6,908 nt of DNA, taken from Bacillota bacterium (GTDB lineage: Bacteria; Bacillota; UBA4882; UBA8346). A program made the position numbers and the translations under genes. The notes under the pieces are model-generated. The model searched no databases. It saw nothing but the letters and a program-made list of their open reading frames with translations, and was not told where the DNA came from. The stretch covers positions 1-6,908 of the forward strand of contig JAEZKW010000057.1 in NCBI GenBank assembly GCA_023415375.1, given 5' to 3'. Of the stretch, positions 5,554 to 6,908 are shown in pieces (positions within the stretch are counted from its first letter, which is position 1; every line of letters begins with the position of its first letter).

Positions 5554-5587
5554 CTTCATTTATAACACCCAAACTTTATAAATGAAG
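5554..5587. repeat. Perfect 12-bp inverted repeat (possible operator or hairpin)
   Basis: CTTCATTTATAA at 5554-5565 and TTATAAATGAAG at 5576-5587 are exact reverse complements, separated by CACCCAAACT. The half-sites are 22 bp apart centre to centre, close to two helical turns. The repeat lies 82 bp upstream of the exported-protein start and overlaps the first codons of the remnant at 5582. It could be a regulator binding site or a transcribed hairpin; no T run follows on either strand, so a terminator is less likely. Confidence 0.6.
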
Positions 5588-5865
5588 TTGTTAGGGCTCG
5601 TCTGTAACTGGATAAAATATACTTATCGAACATACGAATTGGAAATCAATGTTCTTCATAACGAAGTCTACCAAAATAAGGTATCGGGCTTCGTATTGTC
5701 TTTAATTAAAAAAGGATCCCCCTGGAGAGAGAAGCCCTTACCTATCTGGATGAGAATGCCCGTATTAAAGTCATTTTTATTCTTGACAGCATATCCAGGC
5801 AACGGGATCCAGCAAGGATAGAGTTAAAATCAATTATCTGGAATTTGAAACCTTTATCAAAGTAA
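5582..5865 (+). pseudogene. Frameshifted gene remnant, unknown family
   Basis: Two adjoining plus-strand frames each read like protein but are out of phase. The first runs from ATG 5582 and includes YELEINVLHNEVYQNKV and SGFVLSLIKKG, after which it becomes unnatural. The second is open from after the stop at 5707-5709 to TAA 5863-5865 and includes LEREALTYLDENARIKVIF and ILDSISRQRDPARIELKSI. A single lost base near the A6 run or the GG at 5708-5715 would join them as ...SLIKKGIPLEREALTYL..., giving about 94 residues. No ribosome site precedes 5582, and a stop codon lies immediately before the ATG, so the 5' end may be lost as well. I do not recognise the family. The alternatives are a sequencing error in the homopolymer or a spurious join. 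Confidence 0.45.
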
Positions 5866-6003
5866 AAAACTTCAATCATTTATTATTACACTTAGGCCCA
5901 TATATACTAAATTAGGGGCGGTGGTTTTTTCAGTCACAGGGACATTTGATCTTGTAACTAAATCATGATACTATTGGAGAAAATGAATTTAAAGGAGCGA
6001 ACG

Positions 6004-6822
6004 ATGGATCGTCTGTTATTTGGCATATCCGGCCTTCCTGTCGGAGACAAGTCAACCAAATTTAATTATAAGAGTGGTATAACATATCTAAATTCAATCG
6101 GGCTGGATGCCATGGAGCTTCCTTTTGTCCGCAATGTCAATGTAACTGCAAAAAATAAGGACGAGATATTTCAAGAAAAGACCGCTAAAGAAATTTATCT
6201 CTCGGCCCATGGTTCTTATTTCATCAATCTCAATGCCGAGGAGCCCGAAAAGCAAGAACAATCGCTGGAAAGGATTATTAAGGGTGCCAAAGCCCTACAA
6301 TCGGTTGGCGGGAAGAGTCTAGTTTTTCATCCCGGCTTTTATCTGAGCGATTCCCCAGAAGATACTTATGCCACGATTAAAGATAATTTGCTGAAACTAC
6401 CTGACCTGGGGGTAAACTATAGGCTGGAGACCACCGGAAAACCCACTCAATTTGGGAGTCTGGACGAGCTCATTTCCTTATGCAAAGATGTGCCAACTTG
6501 CCGGCTTTGTGTGGACTTCGCCCACATCCATGCCAGGGGTAACGGCGCTCTGAAAAAATATGACGACTTTGCCGCAATTCTTTCCAAAATCGGCGATGGT
6601 TTGGGGGAAGACGCCTTACAGGATATGCACATCCACCTTTCGGGCATTCAGTATAGCGCTAAGGGAGAGAAAAACCACTTAGAATTAAAGGAAAGCGATT
6701 TTCCATATCCATTATGTCTGAAAGCATTAAAAGATTTCGATGTTAAGGGATGCATCATCTGTGAAAGCCCGATTTTGGAAGAAGATGCGCTGCTTTTGAA
6801 AAAAACCTATGAGGAGCTTTAA
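6004..6822 (+). CDS. Endonuclease IV-like TIM-barrel protein (AP endonuclease family 2)
   Basis: This 272-residue protein has the metal-ligand order of the endonuclease IV / xylose-isomerase-like TIM barrel: H69 in SAHGSYFINL, H109 in VFHPGF, E142 in LETTGK, D171 and H174 in CVDFAHIHARG, H209 or H211 in MHIHLSG, H225 in KNHLEL and E254 in CESP. E. coli Nfo has the same ligands but an Asp two residues before the last histidine (DRH); here the matching triplet is KNH. It may cleave abasic DNA as a deoxyribonuclease IV, or act on another substrate. AAAGGAG at 5991-5997 lies 6 nt before ATG 6004; an in-frame ATG at 5965 would add 13 residues without a ribosome site. The gene stands alone, with about 138 nt of non-coding DNA ahead of it. 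In that DNA I see only a weak promoter candidate (TTGATC at 5946-5951, TACTAT at 5969-5974). Confidence 0.82.
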   Translation: MDRLLFGISGLPVGDKSTKFNYKSGITYLNSIGLDAMELPFVRNVNVTAKNKDEIFQEKTAKEIYLSAHGSYFINLNAEEPEKQEQSLERIIKGAKALQSVGGKSLVFHPGFYLSDSPEDTYATIKDNLLKLPDLGVNYRLETTGKPTQFGSLDELISLCKDVPTCRLCVDFAHIHARGNGALKKYDDFAAILSKIGDGLGEDALQDMHIHLSGIQYSAKGEKNHLELKESDFPYPLCLKALKDFDVKGCIICESPILEEDALLLKKTYEEL

Positions 6823-6865
6823 CCTCGATCCGGCAATTTTAAAAGTTACTTGCCGGATTCAGGTT
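6821..6865. terminator. Long hairpin after the TIM-barrel gene, possible terminator
   Basis: AACCT (6821-6825) pairs AGGTT (6861-6865), and ATCCGGCAA (6828-6836) pairs TTGCCGGAT (6850-6858), with a G-U pair and a C-C mismatch between. The loop is 13 nt. It begins within the TAA stop codon. The following sequence is AAATAG, not a T run, so it is not a standard intrinsic terminator; it may stabilise the mRNA 3' end or end transcription with help. Confidence 0.5.
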
Positions 6866-6897
6866 AAATAGAATCATTGTCTGTGAGGTTAACAGCT

Positions 6898-6908
6898 ATG
6901 AATACCAA
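6898..6908 (+). CDS. Start of a further gene, cut by the window edge
   Basis: ATGAATACCAA at the right edge reads M-N-T and onward. GTGAGG at 6883-6888 lies 9 nt upstream, a plausible ribosome site. Only three full codons are visible, so nothing can be said about the product. It lies downstream of the hairpin on the same strand as the TIM-barrel gene. Confidence 0.35.

Noticed and set aside
5707..5716. Programmed -1 frameshift at the A6 run
   Set aside because: The phase does not give a proper X XXY YYZ heptamer: slipping would place the first codon on TAA. There is also no strong start, so gene decay or a sequencing error is simpler.

Overview
The window reads as accessory-metabolism DNA from an anaerobic, Gram-positive-type bacterium, most likely Firmicutes (Clostridia or Negativicutes). 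This is inferred from strong AGGAG-type ribosome sites, a perfect TTGACA/TATAAT promoter, riboswitches ending in intrinsic terminators, and a short (444-residue) ThiC of the kind found in anaerobes. No species can be named from the sequence alone.

Layout. At the left edge, on the minus strand, lies the middle or C-terminal part of an unrecognised protein (1-193). A promoter at 309-336 drives a leader of about 375 nt. The leader holds two complete TPP riboswitches in series (about 352-456 and 552-653), each followed by its own intrinsic terminator (480-512 and 660-693). The leader opens into a five-gene plus-strand operon: thiD (718-1536), thiC (1526-2860), thiM (2857-3684), thiE (3736-4398) and a HAD-family phosphatase (4391-5032). 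A minus-strand gene for a small exported protein (5059-5472) converges on the operon. Upstream of that gene are a perfect 12-bp inverted repeat (5554-5587) and what looks like a frameshifted gene remnant (5582-5865). An endonuclease IV-like TIM-barrel protein (6004-6822) follows, then a long hairpin and the first codons of a further gene at the right edge.

How the genes work together. ThiC makes HMP phosphate from AIR. ThiD phosphorylates HMP or HMP-P to HMP-PP. ThiM phosphorylates salvaged hydroxyethylthiazole. ThiE joins HMP-PP and the thiazole phosphate into thiamin monophosphate. No thiazole-synthesis genes (thiG, thiH, thiS, thiF) and no thiL are present. The HAD gene is translationally coupled to thiE and is a reasonable candidate for dephosphorylating thiamin monophosphate before pyrophosphorylation elsewhere. 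High TPP should stop transcription at either of two checkpoints.

The most striking feature is the riboswitch pair. The two aptamers are identical at 101 of 102 positions, including normally variable stems, yet the sequence just outside the repeat, including both terminators, is unrelated. Other points worth a look are atypical active-site motifs in ThiC, the HAD gene, the 12-bp palindrome, the frameshifted remnant and the small aromatic-rich exported protein.
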